From the NCBI GenBank assembly GCA_036013055.1, contig DASCQM010000002.1:186001-250000 (forward strand): 64,000 nucleotides of DNA, written 5' to 3'. The notes under the pieces are model-generated. The model ran no database searches and was not told the DNA's origin. It was given only the letters and a program-made list of their open reading frames with translations. Source of the DNA: SHYR01 sp036013055 (GTDB lineage Bacteria; Chloroflexota; Dehalococcoidia; UBA2979). The position numbers were made by a program, and so were the translations under genes. Shown here piece by piece: positions 45,626 through 53,553 of the stretch. Within the stretch, counting starts at the first letter, position 1; every line of letters begins with the position of its first letter.

Positions 45626-47278
45626 CTACTGCGCCGCTGACGCCAGCAGCGCACGACCGATCATGCGCAACGTCAGCACCGGCTTCACGCCCTCGAAGAT
45701 CGGCAGCACGAGCGCATCGACGACCAGGCGCGAGATCGGGTCTTCCTCGGAGTAGCCCCAGCCGCCGTGCAACTGCTGTGCCTGCTGCGTGACATCCACG
45801 GCGATGTCGCTGGTCAGCAGCTTCGACATCGCAGGCTCAACCGCGCGCGAGTCGAACGTGCGGGCCGCCATGTAGGTGAGCTGACGTCCGGCGGCGATGC
45901 GCGCCGCCATCTGGCCGATGCGGTACTGCGTGAGTTGGAAGTCGGCGACCGGCTGCCCGAACTGGCTGCGCTGCGAGACGTACTGGCACGCCTTCTCCAT
46001 CGCCGCCTGCGCGACACCGAGCGCGCGGCCCCCCGTCTGCAGCCGCCCGGCGGCGAAGCCGCCCATCTGCAGGTAGAACCCCTGGCCGATGCCGTCATCG
46101 CCGCCAACGAGGTTCTCGTGCGGCACCCACACATCCTCGAGCGCGAGCGTAAACGAGTGCATGCCCCGGTACCCGGGCGTTGGGTTGGCGGTGCCGCTGA
46201 TCACGCCGCCCTCTGGCTGCTCGTAGCGCCACTGGTGCCCGTCGTAAGCCGGCTTCGGCACGATGAAGAGCGAGAGACCGCGATTGCCGAGTGAACTGTC
46301 AGGGTCGGTGCGCGCGAGCAGTGAGAGCACATCCGCGCGCCCGGAGAACGTGCTCCACGCCTTCGCGCCATTGATGCGCCAACCTCGCTGGCCCTCGTGC
46401 TCCGCGGGCTCGGCACGGGTCTGCAACGAGGCGACATCCGAACCGATGTCTGGCTCGGTGACGGAGATCGCGACGAGAATCTCACCCTCGGCGATCTTCT
46501 GCAGCCACGTCTGGCGCTGCTCTTCGGTGCCGCCGGCCAGCAGCGCCTTGGAGAGGATCTCCGGGCGCGTGGTCAGCGATCCCGCAGCACCGAGCGAGGC
46601 GGCAGAGAGTTCTTCCGTGATGATGATCATCGAGAGGTCACCCATGCCGGTGCCCCCGTACTGCTCCGGGATCGACGAGCCGAAGAAGCCCTGGGCCGAG
46701 AATTTCTCGATCAGGTCCTCCGGCACCAGCAGATCTTCGCGGTGGATTTCCTGCGCGCGCGGCGCGACCTCGTTCTTCGCGAACTCGCGGGCGGCGTCAC
46801 GGGTCATCGTGGCGACCTCGTCGTCGAGCGCGATGTTGTTCACGCCCTGCGCGGTGATCACGCTGCGCCCGATCTCGCGGATGCGGCCCTCAGCAAGCCC
46901 GTCGCGGATCGCCGCCAGCAGCTCCGGCGTATCGAGTGCCGCCGCCGCGTCACCGACCCCAAAGTCGTCGGGCGCGGCGTCGACGGCCGTGCGCAGGCGA
47001 TGTGCGGTCTCGGCGGCGTAGACGAGCGCCTCAGACTCCGTCAGCGCGTCGCCGCTGCCATCGGCGGCGTGCCGCTCCGCGTAGGCGACGAGTTCGGTCG
47101 CCGCCCGTAGCTCCGTCGTGAGGTAGGCGAGCCGCTCGACGTGAACCTGGTGCTCATCGACGCCGCGGCCGCCGTCGGTGACCTCCGCCGCGTGGTTGAG
47201 CGCGGCATCTACGACGCCGCTCGACGCGTCAACGAGTGCGCGTGCGCTGGTCAGTGTCTCTGTCTCGGTAGCGGTCAT
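45626..47278 (-). CDS. mcd: Acyl-CoA dehydrogenase, probable (2S)-methylsuccinyl-CoA dehydrogenase
   Basis: A 550-residue acyl-CoA dehydrogenase, about 160 longer than usual at the N-terminus. The extension (1-150, with VHVERLAYLTTELRAATELVAYAE) resembles the long N-terminal region of Mcd from the ethylmalonyl-CoA pathway. The FAD domain follows: GFFGSSIPEQYGGTGMGDLS, VTEPDIGSDVASLQTRAEP, GRALGVAQAAMEKACQY, LHGGWGYSEEDPISR and the end FEGVKPVLTLRMIGRALL. The start overlaps the mesaconyl-CoA hydratase stop (ATGA). Mcd makes mesaconyl-CoA, the hydratase substrate, so the pair fits. A generic acyl-CoA dehydrogenase remains possible. Confidence 0.8.
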   Translation of the reverse strand: MTATETETLTSARALVDASSGVVDAALNHAAEVTDGGRGVDEHQVHVERLAYLTTELRAATELVAYAERHAADGSGDALTESEALVYAAETAHRLRTAVDAAPDDFGVGDAAAALDTPELLAAIRDGLAEGRIREIGRSVITAQGVNNIALDDEVATMTRDAAREFAKNEVAPRAQEIHREDLLVPEDLIEKFSAQGFFGSSIPEQYGGTGMGDLSMIIITEELSAASLGAAGSLTTRPEILSKALLAGGTEEQRQTWLQKIAEGEILVAISVTEPDIGSDVASLQTRAEPAEHEGQRGWRINGAKAWSTFSGRADVLSLLARTDPDSSLGNRGLSLFIVPKPAYDGHQWRYEQPEGGVISGTANPTPGYRGMHSFTLALEDVWVPHENLVGGDDGIGQGFYLQMGGFAAGRLQTGGRALGVAQAAMEKACQYVSQRSQFGQPVADFQLTQYRIGQMAARIAAGRQLTYMAARTFDSRAVEPAMSKLLTSDIAVDVTQQAQQLHGGWGYSEEDPISRLVVDALVLPIFEGVKPVLTLRMIGRALLASAAQ

Positions 47279-48381
47279 GAGCCTGGCACCTTTGGCATGA
47301 GCACGGTGTAGTCGAGGTCCAGCACCACGTTCGGGTGGTAGCGTTCGCGTCCGTTGTCATCGCTCTCTCGGAACGGCTGTTCCTCTGTCGCGGGGTCGCT
47401 GTTCTTGACGGCTACGAGACGCAATCGCAGCGCCCCGACGTCGGGACGGCCGAGGTCGATGCGCTCCAGCACGTCCGTCCACGCGAAGAGCGTATCGCCT
47501 CCGACAGTGGGAGCACTGTGCGTTCCGCCGTTGACGGCGAGGATGCGTAACGCGTTCTCCAGGCCGTTAAACGAGAGCGCGCGTGCCAGCGAGATCACGT
47601 GCCCGCCATAGACCACCCGACGCCCGAAGCGGCTGTCCTTCAGCGCGTGCGCATTGAAGTGGGCGCGCGCGATGTTCTGATAGAGGCGGGCCGCCATCTG
47701 CTGCTCCGCCTCCTCGACCGCGACGCCCTCGATGTGGTGGATGCGCTCGCCCGATCCGTAGTCACCCCACCACGCACGCCCGCCGGTGATCGCGGGGTCG
47801 AACTGCTTCAGCCGCAGCTCGTCGGGGATGAACAGAGCCTCCACGCCGACCGACTCGGGTGTCTCGGGTGCGTCGTCGATGCCCGTCACCGTCTCCGGGT
47901 CGCGCTTGGCGGCGAGGAACCAGCGTATGAACGTCAGCACGCCCTCGCCGCGCTGGTTGCGCCCGATCGTGCGCACCCAGACGACGCCGGTGTCGCCCCG
48001 GCTCGACTCGCGACGCCCCAGCACCTCGCTCTTCGCGGTCAGCGTGTCGCCGGGGTAGACGGGCACGCCGAAGCGCATATCGGCGTATCCGAGGTTCGCG
48101 ATCGCGTTCAGCGAGAGGTCGGGCACGGACTTCCCGAAGACAGTGTGAAAGACGAGCAGGTCGTTGACGGTCTCGCGCTCGAAGCCGAGCGAGCGCGCGA
48201 ACTCAGCATCGCAGTGCAGCGGATAGCGGTCGGCAGTAAGCGCGATATAGAGGGCGGCGTCCCCCTCGGTGACTGTGCGCGGCACAGAATGGTCGAGCTG
48301 GAGCCCGGTCGTGAAGTCCTCGAAGAAGTTGCCGGAGGTTGCCTTGCCAGACGCTGTATCGCCGTCGATCGCTTCGCTCAC
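47275..48381 (-). CDS. mch: Mesaconyl-CoA hydratase (beta-methylmalyl-CoA dehydratase)
   Basis: A 368-residue double hot-dog (MaoC-type) hydratase. It follows the Chloroflexus/Rhodobacter Mch family: GNFFEDFTTGLQLDHSVPRT, VNDLLVFHTVFGKSVPDLSLNAIANLGYADMRF is recognisable near 92-125, VYPGDTLTAKSEVLGRR, AARLYQNIARAHFN, RRVVYGGHVISLARALSFNG and VVLDLDYTVLMP. It hydrates mesaconyl-CoA to beta-methylmalyl-CoA, which malyl-CoA lyase then cleaves. GTG start with GGGAGG 6 nt upstream. It is first in an operon with the dehydrogenase. Confidence 0.93.
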   Translation of the reverse strand: MSEAIDGDTASGKATSGNFFEDFTTGLQLDHSVPRTVTEGDAALYIALTADRYPLHCDAEFARSLGFERETVNDLLVFHTVFGKSVPDLSLNAIANLGYADMRFGVPVYPGDTLTAKSEVLGRRESSRGDTGVVWVRTIGRNQRGEGVLTFIRWFLAAKRDPETVTGIDDAPETPESVGVEALFIPDELRLKQFDPAITGGRAWWGDYGSGERIHHIEGVAVEEAEQQMAARLYQNIARAHFNAHALKDSRFGRRVVYGGHVISLARALSFNGLENALRILAVNGGTHSAPTVGGDTLFAWTDVLERIDLGRPDVGALRLRLVAVKNSDPATEEQPFRESDDNGRERYHPNVVLDLDYTVLMPKVPGS

Positions 48382-48496
48382 GTCGCACCTCCCTCGCGCT
48401 TTCGCCCGGCCATTGTAGGGGCGCAGCAGCGAAGGGACATGCGTCGCGGTATCTGCGTCACGGGACCCGCATCACAGTGTGGCCGTCAGGGGCCGA

Positions 48497-48502
48497 TATA
48501 CT
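48497..48502 (+). promoter_or_regulatory. Candidate -10 element (TATACT) before the small hypothetical gene
   Basis: TATACT lies 38 nt upstream of the TTG at 48541 in the divergent gap after mch. No clear -35 is present. Confidence 0.35.
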
Positions 48503-48540
48503 GAGAGGGAACACTCCAGAGCACCGCGAGGAGACCGACG

Positions 48541-48762
48541 TTGGGGACGAAAGAACTCGAAGCGCTGATCGACGTACTGCAGACACAGCTCACTGAAGGC
48601 CAGGACGGTCACGTGATCGGCACGTGGACGATCCGCTACGACAAGGCGCGCTCCGCGTTCACCTTCGACAAGTGCGAGGACGGCATCTACTGCGAGGAAC
48701 GTCCCGCCGTGATCGGCACGGACAAGGCAGTGATCGACGCCGGCGGTCCGCTGCTCGGCTAG
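48541..48762 (+). CDS. Small hypothetical protein
   Basis: A 73-residue soluble protein, not recognised. It has an N-terminal helix (TKELEALIDVLQTQLTEG), then strands HVIGTWTIRYDKARSAFTFDKCEDGIYCEERP with two cysteines, and a short tail. The TTG start is supported by GAGGAGA 7 nt upstream and a -10-like TATACT at 48497. Its spacing from the divergent mch gene and from the P450 gene suggests an independent small gene. Confidence 0.6.
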   Translation: MGTKELEALIDVLQTQLTEGQDGHVIGTWTIRYDKARSAFTFDKCEDGIYCEERPAVIGTDKAVIDAGGPLLG

Positions 48763-48843
48763 CCCCAGTCAGTCACTCGCGCCTGTCCGCCCTCGACGAG
48801 TCGGAATGACACCGCGGGCAGCAGCAGCGAGGGCGGCGACCGC

Positions 48844-50130
48844 TTGAACATCCGTCGCATTCCCGGCGTCGTTCCGCTCGCGATCCAACTGCTGCTGCTA
48901 AAGGAGCGCCTGAAGTCGGGCGTCACCTTCAACCCGCTCTCGGTGCGGTACCGCGAGGATCCGTACCCGAAGCTGCGCGAGCTGAGGGAACGCGACCCCG
49001 TGCACCGGATGGAGCTGACCGGGACGTGGCAGGTCACTCGCTACGCCGACGTCGCATGGATCCTGCGCGACCCTCGATTCTCTGCGGACCGCGATCCGCC
49101 AGACACCGGCCTGATCGACCACGACATCGTCGAGCAGAGCGCCTTCGTGAAGATGCTCAGCGAGAACTTGCTGGGCCTTGACCCGCCCGATCACACCCGC
49201 CTGCGCAACCTCGTGAACATGGCGTTCACGCCGCGCGTGATCGCCGCCATGGAGCCGCGCGTCCAGGCGATCACGGACCAACTGCTCGATGCCGCGACCG
49301 AGCGCGCGATGCACAACGGCCGCCAGATCGACGTGATCAAGGACCTTGCTGAGCCGCTCCCCGTTACGGTGATCTCCGAGTTGCTCGGCGTGCCATCCGA
49401 GGATCACGCGCAGTTCCGACGCTGGTCGTACGACCTGGCACGGGCGCTCGACCCGCTCTTCGAAGTGCAGATCCTCGACAACGCCGACCGCGCGGTGCGC
49501 GAGTTGACGGAGTACTTTCGCCCGCTGGTCGAAGCGCGACGGCGCGCCCCCGGCGACGACCTGATCTCTGCGCTCGTGCGCGCCGAGGAGGAAGGCGACC
49601 GGCTGTCCGAGGACGAGTTGTACGCCTTCTGCGTGCTGCTGCTCGGCGCGGGCAGCGAGACGACGACGAATCTGATCGGCAACGGCTTCCTCGCGCTGCA
49701 CCAGCAGCCGGAACAGCTCCGGCTGCTGCGCGACGACCCCTCGCTGGCCGACTCGGCGATCGAGGAGCTGCTGCGCTTCGACGCACCGGTGCAGCTCACG
49801 TCGAGGGTCGCGCTGGAGGACGTGACGATCGGCGAACGCGCCGTGCGCGCGGGAGAATTCATCGTGCTCAGCCTCGCCGGGGCGAACCGCGACCCCGCGC
49901 AGTTCGCCGACCCGGATCGCCTCGACGTCACCCGCGCGGAGAACCGGCACCTCTCCTTCTCGCTGGGCAACCACTACTGCCTCGGCTCCCCACTCGCACG
50001 GCTGGAAGCGCGCACCGCGATCATGTCGCTGCTGGAACGCTTCCCCGCGACCTCGCTGCTGGACGCCGAACCCCGGTGGCGAGAGATGGTGACGCTGCGA
50101 GGCCTGACGACGCTGCCCGTCGCCGTCTAG
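48844..50130 (+). CDS. Cytochrome P450
   Basis: A 428-residue soluble bacterial P450 (CYP107/CYP105-like class). It shows LRNLVNMAFTPRVI (helix C region), GAGSETTTNLIGN (I-helix oxygen-binding AGxET), EELLRF (ExxR) and the heme loop FSLGNHYCLGSPLARLE with Cys379. It inserts oxygen into an unknown substrate with electrons from a ferredoxin. TTG start with only a weak GAGGGCGG upstream. No ferredoxin reductase is next to it. The genes that follow (SDR, hydrolase, CoA-transferases) are consistent with a degradation or lipid-modification cluster. Confidence 0.95.
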   Translation: MNIRRIPGVVPLAIQLLLLKERLKSGVTFNPLSVRYREDPYPKLRELRERDPVHRMELTGTWQVTRYADVAWILRDPRFSADRDPPDTGLIDHDIVEQSAFVKMLSENLLGLDPPDHTRLRNLVNMAFTPRVIAAMEPRVQAITDQLLDAATERAMHNGRQIDVIKDLAEPLPVTVISELLGVPSEDHAQFRRWSYDLARALDPLFEVQILDNADRAVRELTEYFRPLVEARRRAPGDDLISALVRAEEEGDRLSEDELYAFCVLLLGAGSETTTNLIGNGFLALHQQPEQLRLLRDDPSLADSAIEELLRFDAPVQLTSRVALEDVTIGERAVRAGEFIVLSLAGANRDPAQFADPDRLDVTRAENRHLSFSLGNHYCLGSPLARLEARTAIMSLLERFPATSLLDAEPRWREMVTLRGLTTLPVAV

Positions 50131-50246
50131 CGGCCCGACGCGGCGAGGGCCGCTTGCGAAGTCGTGCTGACGAGGAGCAGGATTCGCGCGACGGACGTGA
50201 CCTCGGCACGTACCGCACCAGCGAGCAGAGCGCCGAGAGACCGCCG

Positions 50247-50756
50247 ATGGACGCCGCCTCGATGATCCGCGAGGAACTGCGCCACTCCCACGGGTGGCTG
50301 CGCCAGACGATCGATGGCATCACGCCGGAGCAGGCCCACTGGATCCCGCCGGGGAACGCCAATCCGATCTGCGCCACGTACGCCCACGTCGTGGTCGATG
50401 AAGACGTGCTCGTGAACCACGAGCTGCGCGGAAACGCGCCGCTTTTCGAGGCGGAATGGGCCACCTCGATCGGTGTCAGCGAGCCGATGGTGCAGGGGCC
50501 CGGCTGGGCCGATTGGGCGCGCCGCGTGCGCATCGACCTCGACTCGTTCGAGCGCTACGTCGATGCCGTGCACGCGGAGACGGACCGCTGGGCGGCCACG
50601 CTCGCGAACGGCGACCTCGCGCACGCCGTGGAGTTCGGCGGCAGGCCCCAGCCGGTGAGCCACGTGCTGTGGCGCGTGATCAGCCACAACCACGGACACG
50701 CCGGCGAGATCGCCGTGCTGAAGGGCCTGCAGGGCGTTCGCGGTTTCTCGCTCTAG
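50247..50756 (+). CDS. DinB-like four-helix protein
   Basis: A 169-residue protein of the DinB/YfiT-like metal-dependent group. It starts MIREELRHSHGWLRQTIDGI and has NPICATYAHVVVDEDVLVNHEL near 33. The C-terminal helix SHVLWRVISHNHGHAGEIAVL supplies clustered histidines, with H in TYAHVV as a further ligand. Related enzymes transfer thiols such as bacillithiol or mycothiol, but function here is unknown. The ATG at 50247 fits the start of the first helix; frame extends upstream without homology. Confidence 0.78.
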   Translation: MDAASMIREELRHSHGWLRQTIDGITPEQAHWIPPGNANPICATYAHVVVDEDVLVNHELRGNAPLFEAEWATSIGVSEPMVQGPGWADWARRVRIDLDSFERYVDAVHAETDRWAATLANGDLAHAVEFGGRPQPVSHVLWRVISHNHGHAGEIAVLKGLQGVRGFSL

Positions 50757-50857
50757 CGAGCGCCGCAACCGGCGACGGCACTGATACGACCTTCGTCGGT
50801 GCGGAGGCTGTGGTAGTCTCCCGCCGCATCACTGGTCAAAGAGGCGAGGAACGATCC

Positions 50858-51703
50858 ATGGGCAAACTCGACGGAAAGGTCGCCGTGATCACGGGTGCCA
50901 GCCGTGGCATCGGCAAGGAGATCGCGGTGCTCTTCGCCGAAGAGGGCGCGAAGGTCGTCGCCGTCGCTCGCACGCTGAACGAGGGCGACCACCAGCTCCC
51001 CGGCTCGCTCGCCAACACCGTCGCGCAGATCAACGACGCAGGCGGCGAAGCGACGGCCGTGCAAGCGGACATATCGACCGAGGAGGAGTGCGAGCAGCTC
51101 CTCGCAGCCGCGAAGGCCGCGTACGGGCCGATCGACGTGCTCGTGAACAACGCCGCACTCACCTACTTCATCCCGATCATCGACTTCCCCACCAATCGCT
51201 GGATGCGCTCATGGGCGGTCAACGTCCACGCGCCATTCCTGCTCTCACGCGGCGTGCTGCCTGACATGATCGAGCGCGGATCGGGAGCGATCGTCAACCT
51301 CTCGTCGATGGGTGCGGTCGGCCCGGGCCGCGCGCCGTACGACGGCCCCCCGCAGCGCGGCGGCACGATGTACGGCGCCGAGAAGGCCGCGCTGGAGCGG
51401 TTTACGCAGGGGCTCGCGCAGGAGGTCTACGAGCACGGCATCTCCGTCACCTGCGTCTCGCCGTCCGTCGGCGTGCCGACCGAGGGCACCGTCTTCCACA
51501 ACCTCCACGACTCGCTCGACGACCCGAAGGGCGAGCCGATCCGCACGATGGCGAACTCGATCCTGCTGCTGGCGACCGAACCTGTCGACAAGATCTCCGG
51601 CCGCGTCACCTACTCACAGGAGGTGCTGAAGGAGTTCGGTTGGACGGACGGCGGCAGCGGCTACGGCATCGACATCGCGGGAACCGGCTACAGCCGCATC
51701 TAG
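50858..51703 (+). CDS. Short-chain dehydrogenase/reductase
   Basis: A 281-residue classical SDR. The cofactor motif is VAVITGASRGIGKEIA (TGxxxGIG at 12-19), NNAALTYF follows, then VNLSSMGAVGPG with the catalytic Ser and YGAEKAALERF with Tyr172 and Lys176. A longer C-terminal tail ends IDIAGTGYSRI. It oxidises or reduces a hydroxyl/keto group with NAD(P), perhaps on a CoA thioester given the neighbours. GAGGCGAGGA precedes the ATG. The hydrolase gene starts 8 nt after the stop. Confidence 0.9.
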   Translation: MGKLDGKVAVITGASRGIGKEIAVLFAEEGAKVVAVARTLNEGDHQLPGSLANTVAQINDAGGEATAVQADISTEEECEQLLAAAKAAYGPIDVLVNNAALTYFIPIIDFPTNRWMRSWAVNVHAPFLLSRGVLPDMIERGSGAIVNLSSMGAVGPGRAPYDGPPQRGGTMYGAEKAALERFTQGLAQEVYEHGISVTCVSPSVGVPTEGTVFHNLHDSLDDPKGEPIRTMANSILLLATEPVDKISGRVTYSQEVLKEFGWTDGGSGYGIDIAGTGYSRI

Positions 51704-51711
51704 GAGCGAGC

Positions 51712-52362
51712 GTGCCCCTGACCGCCCTCGAAATCCCGTGCGGCGAGCTGACGCTCGTCGGCGCGCTGCACACGCCCGATGGCGATGGCCCCTTCGTCGC
51801 AGCAGTCGTCTGCCACCCCCATCCACAGATGGGCGGCGACATGTACAACAACGTGGTGCTGGCGATCGTCGAGGGGCTCGTCGAACGCGGCATCGCGGCG
51901 GTGCGCTTCAACTTCCGCGGCTCTGGCGGCAGCGAGGGGAGCCACGACGGCGGCGCAGCGGAGCAGGACGACGTGCGCGCGGCGCTGGCCCATACCGCGA
52001 CGCTGCCCGAGGTCGATAGCGACCGCATCGGACTCGCCGGATACTCCTTCGGCGCCGGGATGGCGGCGCAGGCCGCTCCGTCTGTGGCATCGACTGCGGT
52101 AGGCTCTGCGCCCGTGCTCGCGCTCGTCTCGATGCCGTTGCGCCGGCTCGACAGCGCCGACGCGATCGCGGACTATCCGAGCCCGCTGCTGCTGATGACG
52201 GGCGACCTCGACGAGTTCGGTGAGTCCGGGACGCTCGAAGAACTCGGCTCCGAGATCGACCGGGCGACGACCGATATCGTCGAGGGGGCCGACCACTTCT
52301 GGCTTGGTTTTGAGTCCCAGATCAGCAACACCGTCGGCGACTTCTTCGCCGAGAACCTGTAG
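51712..52362 (+). CDS. Alpha/beta hydrolase (dienelactone hydrolase-like)
   Basis: A 216-residue hydrolase. HPHPQMGGDMYNNVV near 38 is the motif of a widespread family of small alpha/beta hydrolases, RFNFRGSGGSEG follows, and the nucleophile is Ser in IGLAGYSFGAGMAA. TGDLDEFGE supplies the acid and GADHFWLG the histidine. GTG start with AGGAG upstream (51702-51706). Its place between an SDR and CoA-transferase genes suggests ester or thioester hydrolysis; the substrate is unknown. Confidence 0.83.
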   Translation: MPLTALEIPCGELTLVGALHTPDGDGPFVAAVVCHPHPQMGGDMYNNVVLAIVEGLVERGIAAVRFNFRGSGGSEGSHDGGAAEQDDVRAALAHTATLPEVDSDRIGLAGYSFGAGMAAQAAPSVASTAVGSAPVLALVSMPLRRLDSADAIADYPSPLLLMTGDLDEFGESGTLEELGSEIDRATTDIVEGADHFWLGFESQISNTVGDFFAENL

Positions 52363-52374
52363 CGAGGACGGCAC

Positions 52375-53553
52375 GTGACGCAACCATACGCAGGCATCCG
52401 CGTGATCGAGGTCGGCGGCACCGTCTCCGCAGCCGCAGCGACGAAGACCTTCTCCGATTTCGGCGCCGACGTGATCAAGATCGAACCGATCGACGGAGGC
52501 ACCGCACGACGGCTGCCACCGTTTCCGAACGACATCCCGCACCTCGACCGGGGCTCGTTCCACCTCGCGCTCGACACCGGCAAGCGTTCGATCGCCCTCG
52601 ACGTCACGACCGCATCCGGGCGTGAGATCGTCGCGAGGCTCGCCGACGACGCGGCACTGCTGATCCAGCAGCAGCCCCCGGCAGACGCTGACGCACTGCT
52701 CGCCAGACTCAGCGATCGGGCACCGAGTACCGTCACGATCTCGCCACACGGGCTCGACGGTCCGTACCGCGACCGCATCGAGAACGACATGACGACGCTG
52801 GCGTGGACCACGCGTATGCAGCGCCACTCGAACGAGGGTGAGGAGCCGCTGCGCTACGCGCCGGAAGCCGGGACGATCCAGGTCGGCGCGACGGCCGCGG
52901 CGGCCGGATCAGCCGCGATCTGGCGTCGCAGCCACGAGGGGGAGCGCTTCACCATCGAGATCGCGGGCGTGGAGGCGATGACCGGCAACGTCGATTCGTT
53001 CTTCACGATCTGGTCGATGACCGGGGCCGACCTGCCGCGTCCCGCCGGTGTCTCGAAGGCAGCGTACGTCGCCGGAAACTACCCGTGCAAAGATGGCTTC
53101 GTGCTCTTCGCCGCCGGGAACGACCCGTTCTTCTCGCGCCTCTGCGATGGCATCGGGCACCCCGAGCTGAAGACCGACCCGCGCTTCGTCGACCCGGAGC
53201 AAAAGCCGCTGCACTGGGACGACTTCATGACCTACCTCCAGCCGTGGCTCGACGAGCGCACGAAGCTGGAGGTCTTCACCCAGCTCCAGGACGTCGGCGT
53301 GATGGTCGCCCCGATCCTCGAAGTGCCAGACGCCCTCACCGACCCGCAGGCCGTCGCGCGCGGCTCGTTCGTCGAGGTCGATCAGCCCGACGTCGGTGCG
53401 ATCACGCTTGCCGGCCCGCCCTTCCGCCTTGGCGACGCATGGCAGGCGCGACCGGCTCCCCGGCTCGGCGAACACACATCGGAGCTGCTCGGCGAGCTGG
53501 GATACTCAGCCGACGAGCAGATCGCGCTATTCCGCGCGGGGGTGACGGCATGA
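52375..53553 (+). CDS. CaiB/BaiF family III CoA-transferase, apparently inactive paralog
   Basis: A 392-residue family III CoA-transferase. The Rossmann start GIRVIEVGGTVSAAAATKTFSDFGADVIKIEP and TGKRSIALDVTTASGREI are typical. At the place where active members have the catalytic Asp, the sequence is IQVGATAAAAGSA, with Gly171 instead of Asp. The downstream partner has HSDATGAL there. The protein is therefore probably not catalytic alone and may be the structural subunit of a heteromer, as in BbsEF-type enzymes. The stop overlaps the partner's start (ATGA). The residue assignment is by eye alignment. Confidence 0.8.
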   Translation: MTQPYAGIRVIEVGGTVSAAAATKTFSDFGADVIKIEPIDGGTARRLPPFPNDIPHLDRGSFHLALDTGKRSIALDVTTASGREIVARLADDAALLIQQQPPADADALLARLSDRAPSTVTISPHGLDGPYRDRIENDMTTLAWTTRMQRHSNEGEEPLRYAPEAGTIQVGATAAAAGSAAIWRRSHEGERFTIEIAGVEAMTGNVDSFFTIWSMTGADLPRPAGVSKAAYVAGNYPCKDGFVLFAAGNDPFFSRLCDGIGHPELKTDPRFVDPEQKPLHWDDFMTYLQPWLDERTKLEVFTQLQDVGVMVAPILEVPDALTDPQAVARGSFVEVDQPDVGAITLAGPPFRLGDAWQARPAPRLGEHTSELLGELGYSADEQIALFRAGVTA

